A stretch of DNA of 9,600 bases, from contig CAYVKE010000118.1 in assembly GCA_964451935.1 (NCBI GenBank), positions 1 to 9,600 of the forward strand, written 5' to 3'. Source of the stretch: CALFXN01 sp964451935 (GTDB lineage Bacteria; Synergistota; Synergistia; Synergistales; Aminobacteriaceae). This document shows, in pieces, positions 1 to 5,630 of the stretch; positions within the stretch are counted from its first letter, which is position 1, and each line of letters begins with the position of its first letter. Position numbers and translations under genes: made by a program. Under the pieces are notes generated by a model. That model made no database searches, was not told the origin of the DNA, and saw only the letters and a program-made list of their open reading frames with translations.

Positions 1-84
1 CCAGAGCATCAGGAGCAGGAGCGAGCAGACGAAGATGATCGCGGCGCTGGTGATGACGACGGTCCGCATGTCGAACAAATTCAT
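1..84 (-). CDS. N-terminus of a membrane protein, probably a GGDEF diguanylate cyclase (partial)
   Basis: Only the first 28 codons are visible; the gene runs off the left edge. The translation starts MNLFDMRTVVITSAAIIF and continues into a hydrophobic stretch ending LLLLMLW, which looks like a first transmembrane helix. From knowledge of the family, a short 'FDMRTV' start followed at once by a helix ending in LW is common in membrane-anchored GGDEF proteins, which make cyclic di-GMP. The GGDEF domain itself would lie outside the window, so the function is an inference. A GGGAG sequence lies about 12 bases upstream of the ATG, a rather long spacing. The gene follows 191-1795 on the same strand, with a possible terminator in between, so it is probably transcribed separately. 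Confidence 0.5.
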   Translation of the reverse strand, partial: MNLFDMRTVVITSAAIIFVCSLLLLMLW

Positions 85-148
85 GAAATGCAGGCTCTCC
101 CTTCGGACATGCGGGACAGGATGCATGCCGGTAGAAATATGCGAACGA

Positions 149-179
149 CCGGGCCGCCCGATACGAGGGAACGGCCCGG
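149..179 (-). terminator. Putative rho-independent terminator after the Synergist-CTERM gene
   Basis: A perfect 8-bp GC-only inverted repeat pairs 149-156 (CCGGGCCG) with 172-179. It can be extended by CCC/GGG (157-159 with 167-169) across a two-base bulge. It lies 12 bases beyond the stop codon of the gene at 191-1795. On the minus strand the stem is followed by a broken T-rich stretch (TCGTTCGCATATTT), so the U-tract is weak. A run of five T lies on the plus strand at 188-192, but no plus-strand gene is present for it to serve. Confidence 0.45.
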
Positions 180-190
180 CCGGCGGGTTT

Positions 191-1795
191 TTATGGTCTC
201 ATGCGGTTCCGGTCGCGCACGACGACGAGAAGCGGAACGAGAAGCAACGCCGCGAGCGGCGCGAAGCCGACCGCGCAGCCGCCTCCTCCGCCGCTTCCGC
301 GATTCGTCTGGTTCAGGCGCATGACGAACGTCTCGTCGGTTCCGTCCACGGGGTCTCCGTAGCTGTCGAACGCCGAGAGCCGGACGGTCAGGGTGCGGTC
401 GAAGCTCGCGGGGACCGGGATGTCGTGCCGGAATTCGTAGATCGACGCCCGGTTGCTGTTGACGCCGAAACGCGTCAGCTCCACGCGCTTCGCGTCGAAG
501 GAGAGGACTTCCGTCGTCCCGTCGAGCACGGAGTAATGCACCGTCGCGATGCGGTTGTTCACGCTGTAGGTTCCGTCCGCGGACGCGACGACGTCCCACG
601 GATCGGGCTGGATCGGCGTGACCGCGCCGAAGAGGCTCAGGAGCTGCTTCGGCTTCACGGAGACGCCGTCGGCCACGTTCCAGTCGACCTCTTTGTCCGC
701 GAGGTCGGGCGAGCAGACGTAGTCGGCGGTCGGAACTTCGGTCACGCCGTCGCCCCGGATTTCCGCGCGCGTGAGGACGAGCCTGTCGTTCGCCGGGAAC
801 GCGACGATGGCGCCCTGTTTCGTTGCGACGCTTCCGTTGCCGGGGTTGTATTTCACGGCCGGGTCGCCGATGTCGTAATGATACCAGAGCATCGAGTCGC
901 TCCCGAGCCGCAGCGCATTGGCCATTCCGCCGATCTCGACGTTCTGCGTCGTGCTCGTCGCGTTGATGTTGTAGACGACGCCGCGAACCGTTCCGTTCAT
1001 GTATTCGAGCGTGTCGTTGGGCCGCCAGCGTTTCACGATCTCGTAGAACAGCGTCGAGGGCGTCGTCCCGTAGGGGAGCGCCATCGCGTCCCAGTAGCCC
1101 GGGAAGAGGTCCGTGTAGATGTGCGAGTTGTTCGCGGCCGCGAAGGCCGTGACCTTCATCATGTGGTCCACGGGGCTGAAGCGCGAGAGGATCTTGTCCG
1201 GCACGGAGCCGAACGTGAGCGGTACGCTTTGCATGTCAAGCTCCACTCCCCCCTCGCCGACGGCGGTGACGGTGAGCGTGTAGTTGCCCTCCCCGATGTC
1301 CTGGGCGTAGGTCGCGGCGTAGGCGGTGTCGAAGTCCTTCGTGCAGCCGCCCTGGATCAGCGCCGCCGCGTAGTGCGCGGTCACGACGGCCTTCTGCTCG
1401 GGGTCGAATTTCGTAACGGGTTGCGCCGGGTCGAAGACGAGGTCCGGAAGCGGCGCGGCGAGGATGTCGGCCGAGGTTCCGGGCGTCCAGCCGTTCGCGT
1501 AGTCCGTCTCGATCGCGCCCGCGGGCGTCAGTCCGTTGCCGTCGACGGCGCTCACGACGGAGCGCACGGGCGTCGGGTTGCCGTTGCGGTAGAGTTCGAA
1601 GCGCACGTTGAAGGGCTCTTCCTCGGGGTTCAACCCTTCGCGGTCGAGCGAGACGATCACGTAGAGGTCGCGCGTCGGGGCGAGGATGCGGCTGCCCTCC
1701 GACGGGGCGGTGATCGCGATGTCGACGGCCTCGGCGCCCGTGATTCCCGCGCAGAGGCACAGGCCCAGGAGCAAAAACGCCGCAAATTTCTTCAT
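191..1795 (-). CDS. Exported protein of unknown function with a Synergist-CTERM sorting tail
   Basis: The product has 534 residues. Residues 1-23 are a typical Sec signal peptide: MKK, a hydrophobic core, then a cleavage site near GAEA. The body is rich in beta-strand-like stretches, Asn, Gly and Thr, as in cell-envelope proteins; I recognise no catalytic motif. Residues 24-130 read like an Ig-like or PapD-like exported domain (VDIAITAPSEGSRI, then YVIVSLD). The tail from about residue 500 is diagnostic: SGGGGGC with Cys507, a hydrophobic helix (about 508-527), then the basic end RDRNRMRP. This matches the Synergist-CTERM layout, a predicted sorting and anchoring signal known from Synergistetes, so the protein is probably processed and held at the cell surface. 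AAAGGA lies nine bases before the ATG. The gene appears monocistronic: a terminator-like hairpin lies after it and another lies upstream of its promoter. Confidence 0.85.
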   Translation of the reverse strand: MKKFAAFLLLGLCLCAGITGAEAVDIAITAPSEGSRILAPTRDLYVIVSLDREGLNPEEEPFNVRFELYRNGNPTPVRSVVSAVDGNGLTPAGAIETDYANGWTPGTSADILAAPLPDLVFDPAQPVTKFDPEQKAVVTAHYAAALIQGGCTKDFDTAYAATYAQDIGEGNYTLTVTAVGEGGVELDMQSVPLTFGSVPDKILSRFSPVDHMMKVTAFAAANNSHIYTDLFPGYWDAMALPYGTTPSTLFYEIVKRWRPNDTLEYMNGTVRGVVYNINATSTTQNVEIGGMANALRLGSDSMLWYHYDIGDPAVKYNPGNGSVATKQGAIVAFPANDRLVLTRAEIRGDGVTEVPTADYVCSPDLADKEVDWNVADGVSVKPKQLLSLFGAVTPIQPDPWDVVASADGTYSVNNRIATVHYSVLDGTTEVLSFDAKRVELTRFGVNSNRASIYEFRHDIPVPASFDRTLTVRLSAFDSYGDPVDGTDETFVMRLNQTNRGSGGGGGCAVGFAPLAALLLVPLLVVVRDRNRMRP

Positions 1796-1836
1796 GACGA
1801 CACGTCCTTTCCCGGTGCAGTGGGGTGGCGTAACAT

Positions 1837-1842
1837 TTTATA
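1837..1842 (-). promoter_or_regulatory. Possible -10 element for the Synergist-CTERM gene
   Basis: The minus strand reads TATAAA here, 41 bases upstream of the ATG at 1795, in a locally AT-rich patch. No convincing -35 hexamer lies 16-18 bases further upstream, so this is only a candidate. Confidence 0.35.
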
Positions 1843-1871
1843 CGGATGGATATCGTATCACGATTCCGCAC

Positions 1872-1904
1872 GAAAACCGTTCTTCCCGAATGAAGAATCC
1901 CGGT
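1872..1904 (-). terminator. Putative rho-independent terminator after the YkvA-like gene
   Basis: On the minus strand ACCG, a three-base bulge, TTCTTC, a six-base loop, GAAGAA and CGGT form a hairpin that runs straight into TTTTCG. The arms are 1876-1885 and 1892-1904. It lies about 45 bases past the stop of the gene at 1950-2348 and upstream of the possible promoter of the next gene. The stem is only moderately GC-rich and the U-tract is short. Confidence 0.45.
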
Positions 1905-1949
1905 CGTATTTTCTTTTCCGCCGCCGGGCGCATCCCCGGCTTCGGTTGT

Positions 1950-2348
1950 TCAGCGGAACCAGTCCTTCATTTTCGAGCGCGCGCGGTCCCGGTGCTCGTC
2001 CCGGACGTACGCGGCGACGATGAGCATCGCGGCGCCGATCGCGCCGAGGTCGTCCGTGAAGCCCGCGACGGGGATGAAGTCCGGGATCAGATCGATCGGC
2101 AGGATGAAATAGCCGAGAACGCCCGTGATCGCGGCCTTCGCCCAGAGCGGCGTCGCCTCGTCGCGCATGACGTAGTAGAGGACCAGCGCTTTTTCGACGA
2201 GCCCCGCTCCCGCGCGCAGCGCGACCTTCGCCGTCTTCGCCCAGAAGCCGCCCTCGCTGAAATGGCGGCCGTATTTTTCGTACCCGCTTCGGGGTCCGTC
2301 GCCGTCGTCGACGACTTCGGGATCGATCACTTCGCGTTCTTCGTCCAC
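1950..2348 (-). CDS. YkvA / DUF1232 family small membrane protein
   Basis: The product has 132 residues if it starts at the GTG at 2348, which has AAAGGAG eight bases upstream. A longer reading from 2426 would run through the promoter and is rejected. The N-terminal 30 residues are acidic and polar. Residues 64-105 match the YkvA/DUF1232 core: TPLWAKAAITGVLGYFILPI, then DLIPDFIPVAGFTDD, where the PxDLIPD(F/L)IPVxGxxDD signature is at 84-100. A hydrophobic stretch follows (100-114) and a short basic tail ends in KMKDWFR. The family is widespread and its molecular role is not established; it is thought to be a small helical membrane protein. The gene has its own promoter with an unusual palindrome and is flanked by terminator-like hairpins, so it looks monocistronic. 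Confidence 0.88.
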   Translation of the reverse strand: MDEEREVIDPEVVDDGDGPRSGYEKYGRHFSEGGFWAKTAKVALRAGAGLVEKALVLYYVMRDEATPLWAKAAITGVLGYFILPIDLIPDFIPVAGFTDDLGAIGAAMLIVAAYVRDEHRDRARSKMKDWFR

Positions 2349-2386
2349 GTTCCGAACTCCTTTCGGCAAATTCCGACATTCACATC

Positions 2387-2414
2387 CGTTTTCGGACAGT
2401 ATAGTCCGAAAACG
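2387..2414. promoter_or_regulatory. Perfect 11-bp inverted repeat flanking the YkvA-gene -10 box (operator candidate)
   Basis: CGTTTTCGGAC (2387-2397) and its exact reverse complement (2404-2414) flank six bases, AGTATA. Read on the minus strand, those six bases are the -10 hexamer TATACT. The repeat therefore covers exactly the site RNA polymerase must melt, as expected of a repressor operator. The cognate regulator is not identifiable; the sequence differs from the repeats at 5482-5618. Confidence 0.6.
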
Positions 2415-2426
2415 CCGGAGGCACAA
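2398..2426 (-). promoter_or_regulatory. Sigma-70-type promoter of the YkvA-like gene
   Basis: On the minus strand TTGTGC (2421-2426) is followed after 17 bases by TATACT (2398-2403), about 50 bases before the GTG start at 2348. The -35 box overlaps the T-rich end of the terminator of the preceding gene. Confidence 0.6.
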
Positions 2427-2465
2427 AGAGAAAGACGCCCCGGGACCAGGGTCCGGAGCGTCTTT
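2424..2465 (-). terminator. Rho-independent terminator of the XRE / VIT-VWA operon
   Basis: On the minus strand AAAGACGC and a following GC-rich stretch pair with GGGGCGTCTTT, giving a stem of about 13 bp (2431-2465, one G-T wobble) and a loop of about nine bases. It is followed by TCTCTTTG, a T-rich tract. It begins 19 bases after the stop codon at 2484. This is the clearest terminator in the window. Confidence 0.8.
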
Positions 2466-2483
2466 GTCGTGCGTTTTTCCTCC

Positions 2484-5093
2484 CTATCCGACCGAGACGC
2501 AAAGCCGCGCTATCCCGGCAGGATCCGCGCCCGATAGTTCGATCGACACGCGATCTCCGCCGCGCAGGCGGATGTTGAGCGGCCGCCGCCCGCCGAGGCG
2601 CAGAAGGTCGGCGAGGCGAACCTTCGCGGCGACGACGCCGTTCACGAGGATCCGGAGTTCCGCATTCCCCGCGCCGGTCCCCTCCGCAAACGTCGCCGCG
2701 ACGACGAGCGCTCGCAGAAACCCGAGCCCGGCGAGGAGCCCCTCGCCCGCGACGCCGTCGAACAGCGCTGCGCACGCTTCTCCGGGCGCGACGGGGCCGT
2801 CGTGCAGCGTGCGCTCGCCCAGCATACGCTCGCCGGACGGGACGCTCGCTTCCGGCTCGGTCGGGGCTTTGGTGAAGGCATCCTCCACGGAGCGCCTCTT
2901 TCCCCCGAATCCGATCCGCGAGAGAAACCCGGAAACGCCGCGTTTTCCGACCGGCGAAGAATCCGAACGCGCCGGGGAATCCGCGCTCGCCTTGGGCGCC
3001 GACGCTCTCGATCTGGTGACCGAACACTTGTAGGTGTACGGCGTTGACGCTCCCGTGAAATCGGGCGGACACGCCTCCGAAGGCGCCATGCACGGCATGG
3101 GGACCGCGAAGCCCGCGTCCCAGCCGCGCGGCAACGCGTTCGGGACGACGAGGCGCTCCGAGACTTTTATCCCGGCCTCCTCGCGGACGGCCACGAAAGC
3201 CGTCTTCGAGCACGGGATTCCGGCCGCGAGCGATTCGCGGACCAGAAGCTCCGCGATGTCGGCCGTCGCAAGCCGTTCGTTCTCCGGGTAGAGCGTTTCG
3301 CGGACCTTCGACGCGAGCCCCATGCGTTCGAGGATCTCCGGGATGTTTCGGAGGCTTGGGGCGGCGACGAGCGATTCGAGCCGCCGCACGCGCAGCGCGC
3401 CGTACAGTCCCAGGATCGCGTCGGCCCATTCTCCGGCGGACGATTCGGGATCGACCGACGCGGAGGCGAGCGTCGCTCCCGAATCGTCCTTCAAGCGGAA
3501 CGCGACGGGGACGTTCACCCCCTTCTCCCTCACGTACCGGCCGCAGATCCATCGCGGACGTCCGGCTGCGAGGTCGCCGAGGTCGAGCGATCCGTCCGAG
3601 CCTGCGTGTCGTCCGGTCGCCTCCGCAAGTTCTGCGTCGGCTTCGAGACGGAGCCCGAGCGCGAGCGGCCGCGAGAATTCCAGGAAGAGGTCGTCGAGCG
3701 CCGTCGCGATGTCGATCTCGTCGGGGTTCGACGTCAGGAAGCACGCGATGCCGCGCCCGGTTTCCGCCATCGCTGACGCGAGCGGTTCGTTGGGCGCGGC
3801 GTCGATGCAGACGACGCTGACGCGCCGGAAGTCCTCGCGCGCGGATTCCCGTTCGAGCAGCGCGGCGATCCGGTCGTGGTCGCTGACCTGCGCGTCCGTG
3901 AGGACGACGACGCACCGTGCGACGCGTCCCGGTTCGCGGGGCTGCGCGAGGGCCTGTTCGAGCGCGACGCCGAGTTCCGTGCCGCCGGAGTCCGTGCTTT
4001 CGGCGATGAACCGTTCGCCGCGCTGCCGGTTCTTCTCCGTCGCCTTCACAGGCGTGCGCGCCATCCAGCGGCACGTGTCGTGGAAGAAACCCAGGTTGAA
4101 CGCATCGTCGTCGCCCAGGCGCGAGAGCAGGATCTTCACGGCCCAGTCCGCCGCCTCCCACTTGGGCCCCTCCATCGAACCCGAGTGATCCACGAGAAGC
4201 AGCAGCTCCCGCGGCGCGCCCGCTTCTTCCGATGCGGCCGGAGCGCCCGCGAGCGCGAGGAATGTTCCATCGCCGCCGGCGTCTTCGGCCGCAGCAGCGA
4301 AGACGTCGAGCCGCACGGGCCCGTCCGCATCGCGCGGCGCCGAACGAAGCTCCAGGACGATATCCTGGTCCGGCCAGACGGCGTCCTCCGCGAATGTCAC
4401 GCGGAGCGCCCCGTCTTCGTCGGCCGTTCGGATCGCGTTCGTCGGACACTCCGCGCCCGCGACGCCCCGGCAGAGAAGCGACAGACGCACGCGATGCAGG
4501 GAGTCCCATCGGGACTCGAGCGGCTGCGCGTTCGCGCGCGGCGTTGTCGTTTCGTCGTCGCGCACGTAGCGGGGCGCGAGCGTCAGCGGCAGCCGCAGCG
4601 CAAAGCCCGTCGCCGCCGGCCTGAGCCACAGCAGGAAGGCCGTTTCGACGCGGACGGGCTCGTCCTTCGTGAGCCCCGCGATCCGGAGCGTGAAGGCGTC
4701 GTCGCCCTCGCGCGTGACGAGCGCGGCCTGACGTCCCGTTTCGACCGCGTCGTCGTATTCCGCCTGCGCCTCCTCCCGTTCGGTGAGGCGCGTCGCGATC
4801 CGGACAGTTCCGAAGCTCACGGTCACGCCGCGGACAAGCGCGTCGCCGGGCAGCGGGAAGCGGTAGACCGCCTCGGCGGCCGTTCCCTCTTTCAGGAAGG
4901 AGCAGTCGAAGAGCTGGTTCAGGACGAGCGACGCAAGCGGTCCCTGGACGCTCCCCGTCACGGACGTCTCCTTCAGCGGAACCGGACGGGGTTCGGACGT
5001 CTTCCGCCCCTTTCGCGACGTCTCCCGGACTTCAAGCGTGGAGCATCCGCCGCCCCTTGAATTGTCAAAGCGCTGCGCCGACAATACCGTCAT
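2484..5093 (-). CDS. VIT and von Willebrand factor A domain protein
   Basis: The product has 869 residues. There is no signal peptide or clear transmembrane helix, so it is probably cytoplasmic. Residues about 40-155 form a VIT domain, as in inter-alpha-trypsin inhibitor heavy chains (SVTGSVQGPLASLVLNQLF, later AQAEYDDAVETGRQAALV). Residues about 295-475 form a VWA domain with an intact metal-ion-dependent adhesion site: D302-x-S304-x-S306 in LLLLVDHSGSM, T372 in GGTEL, and D400 in VVVLTDAQVSD. Such domains bind protein partners through a divalent metal. Residues 560-660 are helical (LGLYGALRVRRLESL; NIPEILERMGLASKVRETLY), as in bacterial VIT-VWA proteins. A low-complexity Ser/Pro/Lys linker (about 690-765) leads to a C-terminal domain (about 766-869) I do not recognise. 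The start codon overlaps the stop codon of the upstream XRE gene (ATGA), indicating translational coupling. The partner bound by the VWA domain is unknown. Confidence 0.88.
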   Translation of the reverse strand: MTVLSAQRFDNSRGGGCSTLEVRETSRKGRKTSEPRPVPLKETSVTGSVQGPLASLVLNQLFDCSFLKEGTAAEAVYRFPLPGDALVRGVTVSFGTVRIATRLTEREEAQAEYDDAVETGRQAALVTREGDDAFTLRIAGLTKDEPVRVETAFLLWLRPAATGFALRLPLTLAPRYVRDDETTTPRANAQPLESRWDSLHRVRLSLLCRGVAGAECPTNAIRTADEDGALRVTFAEDAVWPDQDIVLELRSAPRDADGPVRLDVFAAAAEDAGGDGTFLALAGAPAASEEAGAPRELLLLVDHSGSMEGPKWEAADWAVKILLSRLGDDDAFNLGFFHDTCRWMARTPVKATEKNRQRGERFIAESTDSGGTELGVALEQALAQPREPGRVARCVVVLTDAQVSDHDRIAALLERESAREDFRRVSVVCIDAAPNEPLASAMAETGRGIACFLTSNPDEIDIATALDDLFLEFSRPLALGLRLEADAELAEATGRHAGSDGSLDLGDLAAGRPRWICGRYVREKGVNVPVAFRLKDDSGATLASASVDPESSAGEWADAILGLYGALRVRRLESLVAAPSLRNIPEILERMGLASKVRETLYPENERLATADIAELLVRESLAAGIPCSKTAFVAVREEAGIKVSERLVVPNALPRGWDAGFAVPMPCMAPSEACPPDFTGASTPYTYKCSVTRSRASAPKASADSPARSDSSPVGKRGVSGFLSRIGFGGKRRSVEDAFTKAPTEPEASVPSGERMLGERTLHDGPVAPGEACAALFDGVAGEGLLAGLGFLRALVVAATFAEGTGAGNAELRILVNGVVAAKVRLADLLRLGGRRPLNIRLRGGDRVSIELSGADPAGIARLCVSVG

Positions 5094-5449
5094 CGTTTCG
5101 TCCCCTCTTTCGCGAACAGATTCGTGAGTTCCCGCATCAGATCCTCTTCCGTCAGCCGCCCCGCCATCATCAGGACGACGGGCGGATCGCCGCCGGTCGC
5201 GAGCGCCCCGCCGATAAGCAGCAGGCGCTTGAGCGTCTCAGGCTCCGCGCCCGCGTCCATCCGGTCCCGCAGAAAGGCGAAGAGCGCGCCGTTGCGTCCG
5301 CGCGGGGCGGCCCGCCCCGTCTCCCACCGGCTCAGCGCCGCGACGGTCACGCCGACGATCTTCGCGAACTCCTCCTGCGTGCAGCCGAGGCGCAGGCGCA
5401 GCGCCTTCACGTCCTCCGCGTCGAAAAGCTCCTGAACCCGCTCCGTCAC
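5090..5449 (-). CDS. XRE-family helix-turn-helix transcriptional regulator
   Basis: The product has 119 residues from the GTG at 5449, which sits just after a purine-rich AAAGGGGGGAGG. An in-frame TTG at 5482 lies inside the promoter palindrome, almost at the expected transcription start, so it is rejected. Residues 14-50 are a canonical Cro/C1-type HTH: VKALRLRLGCTQEEFAKIVG, then VTVAALSRWETGRAAPRG, with the conserved Q25, the S40-R-W-E-x-G turn and a Pro after it. The remaining 60 residues are helical and end RELTNLFAKEGTKR; their Leu-rich pattern could serve dimerisation. The domain resembles the HTH of HigA/MqsA-type antitoxins, but no toxin gene is next to it. It is the first gene of an operon with the VIT-VWA gene and probably represses it by binding the palindrome at 5482-5512. 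Confidence 0.88.
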   Translation of the reverse strand: MTERVQELFDAEDVKALRLRLGCTQEEFAKIVGVTVAALSRWETGRAAPRGRNGALFAFLRDRMDAGAEPETLKRLLLIGGALATGGDPPVVLMMAGRLTEEDLMRELTNLFAKEGTKR

Positions 5450-5481
5450 GATCCTCCCCCCTTTCGTCACGACATCGTTCA

Positions 5482-5512
5482 AAACTACCAGTAGTTATAC
5501 TACTGGTAGTTT
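5482..5512. promoter_or_regulatory. Perfect 13-bp inverted repeat over the XRE promoter (operator candidate)
   Basis: AAACTACCAGTAG (5482-5494) and its exact reverse complement (5500-5512) are separated by five bases, TTATA. The -10 hexamer of the XRE gene spans 5494-5499, so the repeat covers the -10 and the start of transcription. XRE-family proteins bind as dimers to such sites, so autorepression is the natural reading; it is inferred. Confidence 0.75.
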
Positions 5513-5522
5513 CAAAACGCAA
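5494..5522 (-). promoter_or_regulatory. Promoter of the XRE / VIT-VWA operon
   Basis: On the minus strand TTGCGT (5517-5522) is followed after 17 bases by TATAAC (5494-5499). The expected transcription start lies near 5487, leaving a leader of about 38 bases before the GTG at 5449. The -35 is weak, the -10 good. Confidence 0.6.
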
Positions 5523-5545
5523 GGGGCCGAAAGCGGCGATGTTTC

Positions 5546-5575
5546 TTGACAGAGAGAGCCAAAATCGGTAATAAT
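5546..5575 (+). promoter_or_regulatory. Promoter of the AAA_14 ATPase gene
   Basis: A consensus -35 box TTGACA (5546-5551) is followed after 18 bases by AATAAT (5570-5575), a five-of-six match to the -10 consensus, about 55 bases before the ATG at 5631. It is divergent from the XRE promoter; the two -35 boxes are 23 bases apart. Two palindromes overlap or follow the -10. Confidence 0.7.
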
Positions 5576-5586
5576 TTTTACCGATT
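5563..5586. promoter_or_regulatory. Operator-like inverted repeat 1 at the ATPase promoter
   Basis: AATCGGTAA (5563-5571) and TTACCGATT (5578-5586) are exact reverse complements around six bases, TAATTT. The repeat overlaps the -10 box, as expected of a repressor site. Confidence 0.7.
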
Positions 5587-5594
5587 ACAGGCAA

Positions 5595-5618
5595 AACTGG
5601 TAAAAATTTTTACCGATT
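5595..5618. promoter_or_regulatory. Operator-like inverted repeat 2 in the ATPase leader
   Basis: The core GGTAAAAATTTTTACC (5599-5614) is a perfect 16-bp palindrome. It differs by one base from the equivalent core of repeat 1 at 5567-5582. The right flank GATT matches repeat 1 exactly; the left flank reads AACT in place of AATC. The centres of the two repeats are 32 bp apart, about three helical turns, so two bound dimers would lie on the same face of the DNA. Confidence 0.7.
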
Positions 5619-5630
5619 TGGAGGATTTCG

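Noticed and set aside
1923..1940. GC-rich hairpin (GCCGGG / CCCGGC) just after the YkvA-like stop
   Set aside because: On the minus strand it is followed by an A-rich, not T-rich, stretch; the hairpin at 1872-1904 is the better terminator candidate.
35..2023. Long plus-strand open reading frame (662 codons)
   Set aside because: It is antisense to the Synergist-CTERM and YkvA-like genes, is Arg-rich and low in complexity, and shows no domain; it reflects high GC.
2349..2426. N-terminal extension of the YkvA-like protein from 2426
   Set aside because: It would include the promoter and operator; the GTG at 2348 has a good ribosome binding site.
2380..4629. Minus-strand frame of 749 codons
   Set aside because: It overlaps the VIT-VWA gene in another frame on the same strand. 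Its translation is Arg/Ala-rich without motifs, while the 869-residue frame has VIT and VWA motifs.
3876..5060. Plus-strand frame of 394 codons
   Set aside because: It is antisense to the VIT-VWA gene, Arg-rich, and has no recognisable domain.
5450..5482. TTG start of the XRE gene at 5482
   Set aside because: It lies in the operator palindrome, a few bases from the expected transcription start, without a ribosome binding site; the GTG at 5449 follows a purine-rich stretch.
5563..5618. The AT-rich palindromes read as transcription terminators
   Set aside because: The first one overlaps the -10 box, the stems are not GC-rich, and a gene with a good ribosome binding site follows directly.
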